Origin: Sediminibacterium sp. FEMGT703S
Lineage (GTDB): Bacteria > Bacteroidota > Bacteroidia > Chitinophagales > Chitinophagaceae
Length of the DNA stretch: 64,000 bases
Assembly (NCBI GenBank): GCA_002786355.1
Contig: PGCO01000004.1
Span: forward strand, 1-64,000
Reading direction: 5' to 3'
Numbering within the stretch: the first letter of the stretch is position 1; each line of letters begins with the position of its first letter. The notes under the pieces were generated by a model, which was not told the DNA's origin, ran no database searches, and saw only the letters and a list, made by a program, of their open reading frames with translations. Of the stretch, positions 54,947 to 62,621 are shown one piece after another. The translations under genes and the position numbers were made by a program.

Positions 54947-55843
54947 ATGTTTAAAAATATAACAACCCTGTCTTCGTTTTTTGTTGCTGCAGTGCTATTG
55001 TTTTCGGGCTGCAAAAAAGCAGACTACAGCTTTGGCGCAATAAAAACACCAACCGGATTAACCTTAAATGCTGTTATTGCAGGGGTTAATACAAGTAATC
55101 CTAATGGAAATGGCACCGGAAATGTGGCAATTAACGTAACAGCTACCAATGCACTCACTTACAATATTGATTTTGGTGATGGTAGAACACAAGTAGTGCC
55201 TACTGGATCAATCAATTATCGTTACACTACACCTGGTACCAATGAGTATACTATTGTAGTAAATGCAATAGGAACAGGAGGAAGCATTAGCACCATCAGT
55301 AGAAAAGTAACGGTATTTGTAGCATTTGAAATTCCTACCAATATTGTAACTGCACTAACAGGAGCAGGTTCTAAAACCTGGGTAACCGATAAGGGAGCAG
55401 TAGGTCATTTTGGAGTAGGACCAGCCAATGAGTTTGCACCGGTTTGGTATGCAGCAACACCAGATTCAAGAGAAGCATGTGCATACGACGATGAAATCAG
55501 TTTCAGCAGAGACGCCAATAACAATATCACTATGACGATTGATAACAAAGGTCAATCCTTTGCAATTGGCGCTGCTAGTGGATTTTATGGATTTAGTGGA
55601 GGCGATGCATGTTTTTCTATGAATATTGCAGCACCACGCAGATTGAGCTTTATGAATGCAAATACGGGTTCAACAGCAGCAAATTCAACCAGAATTGCCT
55701 TTACTGTACCAGGAAATGGAATCATCAATTTTGGAACAGGTGGAACCAGCTATGAAATATTGGCTATTTCTGCAACGGAGTTAAGTTTGAGAAATATTGG
55801 AATAGATGGAAACTCATGGTATCAAAAACTGAAAGTAAAATAG
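54947..55843 (+). CDS. PKD-domain lipoprotein of the beta-glucan locus
   Basis: 298 residues. Lipobox LLFSGCKKA. One PKD domain (TYNIDFGDGRTQVVPTGSIN) is followed by a C-terminal beta domain (AGSKTWVTDKGAVGHFGVGP, WYQKLKVK) seen in proteins of PULs. No catalytic residues are recognised, so it is probably another surface glycan binder. The start at ATG 54947 is preferred over TTG 54929. It lies between the SGBP and the first GH16 gene, all tightly spaced. Confidence 0.82.
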   Translation: MFKNITTLSSFFVAAVLLFSGCKKADYSFGAIKTPTGLTLNAVIAGVNTSNPNGNGTGNVAINVTATNALTYNIDFGDGRTQVVPTGSINYRYTTPGTNEYTIVVNAIGTGGSISTISRKVTVFVAFEIPTNIVTALTGAGSKTWVTDKGAVGHFGVGPANEFAPVWYAATPDSREACAYDDEISFSRDANNNITMTIDNKGQSFAIGAASGFYGFSGGDACFSMNIAAPRRLSFMNANTGSTAANSTRIAFTVPGNGIINFGTGGTSYEILAISATELSLRNIGIDGNSWYQKLKVK

Positions 55844-55846
55844 GAC

Positions 55847-56872
55847 ATGAAGTATATTTTAAGTGTGATAACAATCGGATCTTTCTTGCTGCTTAGTTGC
55901 GGCAAGAAAGATACTGGTACTACAGTAGTAACGCCCACCAATCTCACGGTGAATGCAGTAGTAAGCACTGATAATAGTGGCAATGTGGCATTTACGGCAA
56001 GTGCAACCAATGCAAGTACCTATGATTATGATTTTGGCAATGGGGTATTTCAAACAGTTCCTACGGGGATTGTAACTTATAAGTATCCAGCATCGGGCAC
56101 TTATTCGGTAAATGTGATAGCAAAGAGCAGCACCGGACAAACCATATCGCAGCGAACAACCGTAACGGTTGCCGTAACACAGTCACTGATCTTTTCAGAT
56201 GAGTTTGACGCAAACGGCGCGCCCGATCCCTCCAAATGGGGATATGATATAGGTACAGGATCAAATGGATGGGGCAATAATGAATTACAACATTATACCA
56301 ATCGATTAGACAACGCATTTGTATCGAACGGCACATTAAAAATCAGAGCCATAAGAGAAGCATTTAGCGGCAGTGCCTTTACCAGTGCAAGAATATTGAC
56401 CCAGAATAAATTCAGTTTCCGATACGGTAAAGTGGAAGTGAGGGCCAAACTCCCGGCAGGAGTAGGCACTTGGCCAGCCATCTGGATGTTGGGTAATAAT
56501 ATTACTACCGCAGGATGGCCCGCTTGTGGCGAGATAGATATCATGGAACATAAGGGATCGCAGCTGAATCGCATACATGGCACCGTACACCACCCGGCAA
56601 GGTTTGGCGGAAATGCGGATGGGGGCACAAGAGATATTACCAATGCAACCACCGAATTTCAGATTTACTCAATGGAATGGAATGCTATTTCAATCAAGTT
56701 TTTAGTGAATGGAACTGTATATCATACCGTAGCAAATACTTCAAGCTTACCGTTTAATCAAAATTTCTTTTTAATCATGAACCTAGCCATGGGCGGCACT
56801 TTTGGAGGAGCAGTAGAAAGCGGCTTTAGCAATGCCACAATGGAAATTGACTATATTAGGGTTTATCAATAG
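55847..56872 (+). CDS. GH16 endo-beta-glucanase (laminarinase-like) with PKD domain, lipoprotein
   Basis: 341 residues. Lipobox SFLLLSCGKK, a PKD domain at about residues 25-110, then a GH16 catalytic domain with the ExDxxE motif in GEIDIMEHKG and the donor-site WPAIWMLGNN. GH16 enzymes of this type hydrolyse beta-1,3(1,4)-glucans. It is surface-anchored, so it probably makes the first cuts that feed SusC/SusD. It begins 3 bases after the PKD lipoprotein gene. Confidence 0.93.
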   Translation: MKYILSVITIGSFLLLSCGKKDTGTTVVTPTNLTVNAVVSTDNSGNVAFTASATNASTYDYDFGNGVFQTVPTGIVTYKYPASGTYSVNVIAKSSTGQTISQRTTVTVAVTQSLIFSDEFDANGAPDPSKWGYDIGTGSNGWGNNELQHYTNRLDNAFVSNGTLKIRAIREAFSGSAFTSARILTQNKFSFRYGKVEVRAKLPAGVGTWPAIWMLGNNITTAGWPACGEIDIMEHKGSQLNRIHGTVHHPARFGGNADGGTRDITNATTEFQIYSMEWNAISIKFLVNGTVYHTVANTSSLPFNQNFFLIMNLAMGGTFGGAVESGFSNATMEIDYIRVYQ

Positions 56873-56882
56873 TAGTACAGTT

Positions 56883-57719
56883 ATGAAGCAAGCAAACAAT
56901 GGCATCGGCAGGTATTTAATCATCCTGCTGGTGCTTATTTCTGCACCATCGAGTGCATTTTTATTTGCACAAACAAAGTCGCAGCCATTTAAAAAACTAG
57001 TATGGTCCGATGAGTTCAAAGGCAAAGGATTACCCGATAGTACCAAGTGGGGCTATGATGTAGGAACAGGCTGTCCACAAATTTGCGGATGGGGTAATAA
57101 CGAATTACAGTATTATACCGCTAACAACACCAAAAATGCCCGAGTAGAAAATGGGATGTTAATTGTAGAAGCACATAAAGAAAATGTAGCAGACGCAAAA
57201 TATTCTAGTGCCCGTTTGGTTACCAAAAACAAAGGCGATTGGAAATACGGCCGTATAGATGTGAAGGCTAAATTGCCCGCAGGCCGAGGCATGTGGCCAG
57301 CTATTTGGATGTTGCCCACCGATTGGAAATATGGCGGATGGCCCCATAGCGGCGAGATAGATATCATGGAAAATGTAGGGTTTTGGCCAGATTCTGTTTT
57401 AGGAACCGTGCATACCAATGCATACAATGGCATGAAGGGAACACAGAAAACCAAGGGGATGAATTTCAAGGATTTGTCTACCGCATTTCATGTGTACAGT
57501 ATTGAGTGGGATGCAGAAGAAATACGATTTTACGTAGACAATACCCTATATAACTCATTTAAGAACACCCATAAATCTACCGATGAATGGCCTTTTGATC
57601 AACGATTTCATTTGTTGATCAATATAGCGGTAGGCGGAAACTGGGGCGGACAAAAAGGAGTAGACGACTCCATCTTTCCACAAAAAATGTGGATTGATTA
57701 TGTACGGGTTTATCAATAA
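56883..57719 (+). CDS. GH16 endo-beta-glucanase (laminarinase-like), secreted
   Basis: 278 residues from ATG 56883. Signal peptide ILLVLISAPSSAFLFAQ with no lipobox, so it is likely periplasmic or secreted. The catalytic motif is GEIDIMENVG, with WPAIWMLPTDWKYGGWPHSG before it. It shares the domain pattern of the preceding GH16 (WGNNELQ-YT, KLPAG-G-WPAIWML) but lacks PKD and has a CPQICGW insert. It is the last gene of the locus and abuts the convergent AbiEi-Fic gene with 3 bases between. Confidence 0.93.
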   Translation: MKQANNGIGRYLIILLVLISAPSSAFLFAQTKSQPFKKLVWSDEFKGKGLPDSTKWGYDVGTGCPQICGWGNNELQYYTANNTKNARVENGMLIVEAHKENVADAKYSSARLVTKNKGDWKYGRIDVKAKLPAGRGMWPAIWMLPTDWKYGGWPHSGEIDIMENVGFWPDSVLGTVHTNAYNGMKGTQKTKGMNFKDLSTAFHVYSIEWDAEEIRFYVDNTLYNSFKNTHKSTDEWPFDQRFHLLINIAVGGNWGGQKGVDDSIFPQKMWIDYVRVYQ

Positions 57720-57722
57720 TCA

Positions 57723-59195
57723 TTAAAAGCGCAGCTTTCCCTGACTTGGTAAATAGAAGGCATGGCAGGAACGGAGGTAACGCTCCATTTCATTTTTGGT
57801 ATCTCCCAATACAGTAGAACTGAAAGTATAAATATTCAACATTGATTGAATAAATGCTTGAAAGTCTTGGTGTTGGGAGATTTTATTGATGCTAAGTTGA
57901 TAAATATCGGCGTACACCACCGGAATCATGATTTTCGTTAAGTTTTTAGCCACTAGCTCGGCGTTCATCATGATGCGAGCCAGGGCACCATTTCCTTCTA
58001 CAAAGGGATTGATTTCGGTAAGCATAAAAAATAAGTAAATGGCTTTGGCAAAAGGATCCTGCAATAAAGCATACCAATCAAAGCCTTTGATAAGGGTTCC
58101 TTCAATCAATTGCCAAGGAACTAATTCGGAAATTCCCGAGTGATTATTGCTCTCTTTAAATTTGCCTGGATTTTTATTGGGCCTACTTGAAATTAAAAAA
58201 GCATGGCGTTTTTGAAGCAGTTGAATAAATTCTTCCACTGATTTAGGGCAGGTAGCCATTTCTTTTTTGTTAGAGCAAAGCTGGTAGGTATGCAAGAGGT
58301 CTTCTGCATCTTCTTTACGACCCTGTAAAGGGGAAGAAGTTTCAATAATCTTACGTGCTTCGGACAAATCGAACTCATTACCATCAAGATATTGCGAAAA
58401 ATAACTTTCAAAAAAGGCATAATGCTGAAAAGTAACCGTAGCCATATTAAGGTCGGGGTGTTGAGGGTAATTATTCCCCGCTAAATGCCCATACAATTCT
58501 TCTAATAATTTTACAGTAGGCAGGTGGAAGGGTTTACCCAAATAGCTGCTGAGCCCGCTGGTTTGGTTAGGCGTTGAGGGAAGGGCTTGGTCTTTTGCAG
58601 CCGAAATTAACTTGGAAAGGACTTTTAATTCCTTCTCTAAACCAAGCATTGGCGCTAAAACGGTTGCTTGCTCTTTTAGCCGAATTAGGGCCGATTCGGA
58701 GTGAATTTGGTTGATTTCGGCTAATTTTTGGCTGATTTCCGCTGTTTTTAGTGATTTTGCCACTTCTTCAATTTTGCGAGAAGGCATGCAATTTTCTAAA
58801 AAAGCACGGGCATCTTGTGATTTATACAGTGTATCAAAAAATGGCTTATCGTCTAAAATGGGGCCCCTACCTTTCAACAAATGGATTGTGAGACCTGGCA
58901 GTTCCACAATATTATTATAAGCATGGGTAACAAAAATATGGCCGGTAGGGGTGGGCTTGCATTCCAGTGCAGATCGATGACTGAGAACGGCACCGGGATA
59001 TAAATGAGCGATAATTCTAAACCAATTTCTTTTTACAATGGCCTCCGTATTGTCCGCAAGGTTGGTAGTGTAAACACGGGGCGCAATTTTATAAGCCAAT
59101 CCCTTGCGAACTAGTTGATGAATCCGCTTAGATTCGGTGGAATTAGCCGAACCAAAGAGAATTTCAGCTTGAAAAACTACTCCATTATTTTCCAT
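57723..59195 (-). CDS. AbiEi-like winged helix fused to a degenerate Fic domain
   Basis: 490 residues. The N-terminus (RKGLAYKIAPRVYTTNLADN, PGAVLSHRSALE) resembles the AbiEi antitoxin winged helix, usually a DNA-binding autoregulator. After a helical middle, a Fic fold closes the protein. Its active-site motif reads NPFVEGNGALAR at residue 396: the catalytic His is Asn and the first Arg is Ala, while the GNG anion loop stays. AMP transfer as in classic Fic is therefore unlikely. A different catalytic use or an inactive binder is possible. Confidence 0.8.
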   Translation of the reverse strand: MENNGVVFQAEILFGSANSTESKRIHQLVRKGLAYKIAPRVYTTNLADNTEAIVKRNWFRIIAHLYPGAVLSHRSALECKPTPTGHIFVTHAYNNIVELPGLTIHLLKGRGPILDDKPFFDTLYKSQDARAFLENCMPSRKIEEVAKSLKTAEISQKLAEINQIHSESALIRLKEQATVLAPMLGLEKELKVLSKLISAAKDQALPSTPNQTSGLSSYLGKPFHLPTVKLLEELYGHLAGNNYPQHPDLNMATVTFQHYAFFESYFSQYLDGNEFDLSEARKIIETSSPLQGRKEDAEDLLHTYQLCSNKKEMATCPKSVEEFIQLLQKRHAFLISSRPNKNPGKFKESNNHSGISELVPWQLIEGTLIKGFDWYALLQDPFAKAIYLFFMLTEINPFVEGNGALARIMMNAELVAKNLTKIMIPVVYADIYQLSINKISQHQDFQAFIQSMLNIYTFSSTVLGDTKNEMERYLRSCHAFYLPSQGKLRF

Positions 59196-59334
59196 TAATA
59201 TATGTCTTTGATTAAAATTGACAAATATTTTCTGAATTATTGATTTTTAGGGAAATTATTTTTATGTTAACAAGGGTATTGAGTAAAAATTTTGGAATAA
59301 GGAGAAAAGAATCATTTTGAGACTTAAACCCAGA

Positions 59335-59566
59335 TTAAATTAAGTTTAGAAATATTCTAAGCTTATTATTGAGCTCTGAAAGTTCATTGGAAGAAAGCTT
59401 ACCTAGAAGCCCCTTAGCTAATGTTTTATCTAATGTGGCTATTTTACTAGTTCTAATTAAAGATGGTTTTCTTAAGCCATTGATTTAGTTAGGAATAAGT
59501 TCTAAGTTTATTACCAGTCAAGTTAGTGAAAGGGAAAGTGATTAATACAATGTCGCCTTTAGCCAT
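59335..59566 (-). pseudogene. Deleted MazF/PemK-like toxin gene
   Basis: From ATG 59566 the frame reads MAKGDIVLITFPFTNLTGNK, the classic start of MazF-type endoribonucleases, and stops after 25 codons. From 59478 a different frame reads LRKPSLIRTSKIATLDKTLA and on to LNLI at 59337, matching the MazF C-terminal part. About 40-50 internal residues are missing and the frame has shifted, so the toxin is dead. Its start still overlaps the antitoxin stop by 8 bases, as in living toxin-antitoxin pairs. Confidence 0.8.
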
Positions 59567-59789
59567 TGTATACAACTTTTAAGTCGGATACAGAGTAAAG
59601 CTCTTCTTCTGATTCTAAAAAATCAAAAGAATGACCCTCTGCAGCAAGTTTTTGAATGCCTTTGCTTAGTTCTTGTTCTTCATACTTTTTAAAGACAAAA
59701 TCAGCAAAGTCTGATATCTCTTCAGCTTTGTCCTCCGGAAGCTGATTAATAGCTTTCAGGGTTCGTTCGATTATGATTTGTTTTGTCAT
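59559..59789 (-). CDS. Orphan type II antitoxin-like protein
   Basis: 76 residues (KAINQLPEDKAEEISDFADF), resembling DUF2281/VapB-type antitoxins, which act as helical partners of MazF- or PIN-type toxins. It is the first gene of a pair whose second member, a MazF-like toxin, is broken. A -7 box TAAATTTG lies 17 bases upstream of the ATG. Retained antitoxins can protect against related toxins elsewhere in the genome, or simply await loss. Confidence 0.72.
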   Translation of the reverse strand: MTKQIIIERTLKAINQLPEDKAEEISDFADFVFKKYEEQELSKGIQKLAAEGHSFDFLESEEELYSVSDLKVVYNG

Positions 59790-59806
59790 TTTGTATGCCT
59801 TATATC

Positions 59807-59814
59807 CAAATTTA
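59807..59814 (-). promoter_or_regulatory. -7 box of the orphan antitoxin
   Basis: TAAATTTG read on the minus strand is a full TAnnTTTG match, 17 bases before the antitoxin ATG. No convincing -33 TTG is found at the right distance. Confidence 0.45.
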
Positions 59815-59836
59815 ATAATAAATATTCATTTTAGAC

Positions 59837-60580
59837 TTAATTAAAACCGTCTTCAACATCTTCAAAATTGATTCCTAAGACTTGTTTAAAGTAATAGTCT
59901 TCTAATTGAAGTTTGGAGTGATTTTCTAAGGGAACCCAAGCTTTGTCTTTGGATAAAAAGACCTCTATGGCTTCTATTTGAGGGAAGATTTTATAGTCCA
60001 TTTTGGTACCGTCGATGGTAAAATAGCCTGGGTAAACAAAATCCATATGGCAATCATTGGCGAACTCCTTGGTGATGAGCATCAAAAATTTACCAATGCT
60101 GAACCGTTTGTAATCGGGGTGGTAAACATGAAGCACCGACATCAAGGCTTTTTTGCCAACATCAAAAAAACCGACCCCAATTAGCCTACCCTGATCGCGA
60201 ATGGTAATCATTTGGGTTTCAAAAGCCGATGCTGGATTATTGAGTTCAGGAATGCAGGCTTTGCAGCTAGGGTAACCATCAAAATTGACACTATTGAGGT
60301 ACACACTATATAATAATTCTATTTCCTCTGTTATTTCAGCGGATTCAATACAAAAAGAAAAACCAGCACATTTTTTACGAATTCGTTTAGTGGTAGCCGT
60401 TTCTTTGGCTTTCTTTAGGTTGACTCTTAACCAAAAGACCGGATCATAAATCGCGCTTTTACCATAGTTGCCCACAAATACCTCATTGGTGGTGAAAATA
60501 TCGTTGCCCATTCTAAAATAACCTGCTGCTAATGCGTGGTCTAGTGTGTCGCCTTTATAAATACCCAATTCTAAACTCAT
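59837..60580 (-). CDS. Ate1-like aminoacyl-tRNA-protein transferase
   Basis: 247 residues. The start (AAGYFRMGNDIFTTN) and the core (FWLRVNLKKAK, YHPDYKRFSIGKFLMLITKE, VYPGYFTIDGTKMDYKIFPQ) match the C-terminal GNAT-like half of arginyl/leucyl-tRNA-protein transferases. These tag protein N-termini for degradation. The N-terminal Cys-rich domain of eukaryotic Ate1 is absent, though CKAC is seen in the middle. It lies downstream of the FtsK-like gene on the same strand. The direct repeat at 60602-60616 is just before its start. Confidence 0.78.
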   Translation of the reverse strand: MSLELGIYKGDTLDHALAAGYFRMGNDIFTTNEVFVGNYGKSAIYDPVFWLRVNLKKAKETATTKRIRKKCAGFSFCIESAEITEEIELLYSVYLNSVNFDGYPSCKACIPELNNPASAFETQMITIRDQGRLIGVGFFDVGKKALMSVLHVYHPDYKRFSIGKFLMLITKEFANDCHMDFVYPGYFTIDGTKMDYKIFPQIEAIEVFLSKDKAWVPLENHSKLQLEDYYFKQVLGINFEDVEDGFN

Positions 60581-60601
60581 GGTATAAAATTAGCCAACTC
60601 C

Positions 60602-61510
60602 TCTGCAACCTATTGGCATTGTTGAAATTTAAGTAAGCGGATAAAATTTATCCAAATCCATTAGGCTCGATTTTTTATAGAAAACCAGGTTGTCTGGGGA
60701 GAGGATGAGTTCTTGGGCGATGGAGCTGATTTGGGTGGGTTCGGGGATGCCGTATTTTTCTTGGAGCATTTTTCGGATGGCGGGATTGAGCTCAATTAGA
60801 TGTTGTAATAAGTTCCTATAAGAGATATTGCTTCCAATAATGGTATGAACTCCCACTGCGGGTCCATTCAAAATAATGCGAAACAATTGAATGCTTAAAG
60901 AAACGGGTTTGGCTTTTACTAGGTTCCAGATATCATCAATGAGTAGGAATTGGTAGGGAAGCTTAACCGTGTTCCATAAATTGAGTGCATGGTATTTTTC
61001 AAAACTAGTTATGCGTTTCTGTTTCATGATTCGCATTCGAAACTGCATTTCTCGCAAAACAGCATTGAGCAATTTTGCACGCGAGGTATGGGTCCCACTC
61101 TCGGGCTCGTCGGTTAAAAAATAAGCCCATCCATTGGGGTTAGATGGTAAGTGGCGGCTGTTGCCGATTAGAAAGTTGCCAGCATGTTCCGTGGCTGTGA
61201 TCCCACCGGAAAGCCCCACGGGCTCCGAAAATGAAATCTGCGAAAAATACTGTTGCAGCTCTTTAGAATCGGAATAAGAAACCATCAATAGCGGCACTTG
61301 AGCCAGGTCTATATACTGCGGCTCATTCATGCTGTTCAATCCTATAGCAAATGGAAATTTCAAGCAACAAAATTAGGTGGCTGGGATTAATGAAAACAAA
61401 GAAGTAATTTTACGATATAAAGCCAATAGCACAGGAAGTTATCCCCCCCGAAATACCCATACCTGGCTATTGACGATGTAAAACTAAATGAGCAGTCTGC
61501 AACCTATTGG
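60602..61510. repeat. 15-bp direct repeats flanking the FtsK-like gene
   Basis: TCTGCAACCTATTGG occurs exactly at 60602-60616 and 61496-61510. To the left of each copy, at the same distance, is TAAAA(T/C)TA. Further left the first copy leads into the ate-like start (minus strand TTGGGTATTT) and the second has ATGGGTATTT. The second copy is therefore probably a decayed duplicate of the ate-like 5' region, with the FtsK-like gene between. Confidence 0.6.
60629..61363 (-). CDS. FtsK motor-like protein without Walker A (pseudo-ATPase)
   Basis: 244 residues. Successive segments line up with the FtsK/SpoIIIE motor. FAIGLNSMNEPQYIDLAQVP fits the beta-strand before the P-loop. VSYSDSK stands where the GATGSGKS loop should be. 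LLNAVLREMQFRMRIMKQKR fits the EMERRY helix, and LPYQFLLIDDIWNLV fits Walker B. VGVHTIIGSNIS fits GIHLILATQRPS and LVFYKKSSLMDLDKFYPL the C-terminal part. With no P-loop it should not hydrolyse ATP, so it may bind or regulate a real motor. The start is TTG, backed by the homology starting before the first ATG; no hexamer partner is visible. Confidence 0.6.
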   Translation of the reverse strand: MKFPFAIGLNSMNEPQYIDLAQVPLLMVSYSDSKELQQYFSQISFSEPVGLSGGITATEHAGNFLIGNSRHLPSNPNGWAYFLTDEPESGTHTSRAKLLNAVLREMQFRMRIMKQKRITSFEKYHALNLWNTVKLPYQFLLIDDIWNLVKAKPVSLSIQLFRIILNGPAVGVHTIIGSNISYRNLLQHLIELNPAIRKMLQEKYGIPEPTQISSIAQELILSPDNLVFYKKSSLMDLDKFYPLT

Positions 61511-61548
61511 TTGAGTAAGCTTTATTTCAAGAGTGTAAAAGGGGGGAT

Positions 61549-62541
61549 ATGCCAAAAAACAAATCGGCTTTATTGCGTTACAGAATTATTGATGGATGTT
61601 TAACCAATAGCATGCACCCCTATCCAAGTTTGGAATCGATTCATCAAAAAGTAGAATCTCAGTTAGATAAAGCCATTTCTATTTCTATGTTGAATAAGGA
61701 TTTGGCGGCCATGAAATCAATTTATGGGGCGCCGATTGCGTACCATAAACAGAAGGGTGGATATTATTACAGTGAGGAAAATTTTTCTATTGCGGAATTT
61801 CCTTTAACCGAAGAAGAGATTGAAGCCTTAGATTTTTCTACGACATTGTTGCAGCAAATCCGCGGTACCAGACTGTTTCAGCAGTTTGAGAATGCCATTA
61901 ATAAAGTAATAGAAGGATATCGCATTAGTAAAATTGCAGGTATATCACAAAAGCAGATCTTGCAAGTAGAAGAACCCGTACGTCCACAGAACAGTCCTTA
62001 TTTAGAACAATTGCTGCAAAGTATTATTCATCAAAAAGCTTTGGAAGTAACTTATCAGGGCTATGGACGGGAAGCCAAAGTGCATCAATTTTCTGCGCAT
62101 TTATTAAAAGAGTATCGCAACTGTTGGTATGTGGTAGGTTATTCGGATAGAGCCAAGAACTTACTGATGTTTGCGTTGGATCGAATTAAAGATATAGCCA
62201 ACAGTGATAGTGAGTATATTAAAGTGGAGGGATTTGATCCCGACGAATTTTTCAAGTACTCTTTTGGTATCACACAGATACATGAGGCAAAGCCCGAAAA
62301 AGTAGTCTTGCAGTTTACTGCATTTCAAGCACCTTTTATTTTAAATCAACCCTTGCATCATTCTCAAAAAGTGTTAAAACAAAATGATGATTTTGTAGAA
62401 ATAGAATATCATGTGTATATTACAACAGAGTTGATCATGACGATACTTTCTTATGGAAAGCAAGTTAAAGTGTTGGCTCCTCAAAAATTAAAGAATCAAA
62501 TTAAAGCGACTGTGCAAGAAATGGCAGCACTGTACGCTTAA
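61549..62541 (+). CDS. WYL-domain transcriptional regulator
   Basis: 330 residues. An N-terminal helix-turn-helix (SISMLNKDLAAMKSIYGAPI) is followed by the WYL domain (YRNCWYVVGYSDRAKNLLMF) and a C-terminal WCX-like part. Such proteins sense nucleic-acid or nucleotide ligands and control DNA-repair or defence genes. It is divergent from the FtsK-like gene across a 185-base gap that holds one copy of the 15-bp repeat and a G-run just before the ATG. The rmuC gene follows after 80 bases. Confidence 0.9.
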   Translation: MPKNKSALLRYRIIDGCLTNSMHPYPSLESIHQKVESQLDKAISISMLNKDLAAMKSIYGAPIAYHKQKGGYYYSEENFSIAEFPLTEEEIEALDFSTTLLQQIRGTRLFQQFENAINKVIEGYRISKIAGISQKQILQVEEPVRPQNSPYLEQLLQSIIHQKALEVTYQGYGREAKVHQFSAHLLKEYRNCWYVVGYSDRAKNLLMFALDRIKDIANSDSEYIKVEGFDPDEFFKYSFGITQIHEAKPEKVVLQFTAFQAPFILNQPLHHSQKVLKQNDDFVEIEYHVYITTELIMTILSYGKQVKVLAPQKLKNQIKATVQEMAALYA

Positions 62542-62621
62542 AAAATCCTCCCCCGGATTGTTACCAGTTAACAAATAGGTTACAGACACGACAATTATTT
62601 TTGTTTGTAAAAACAACTATT

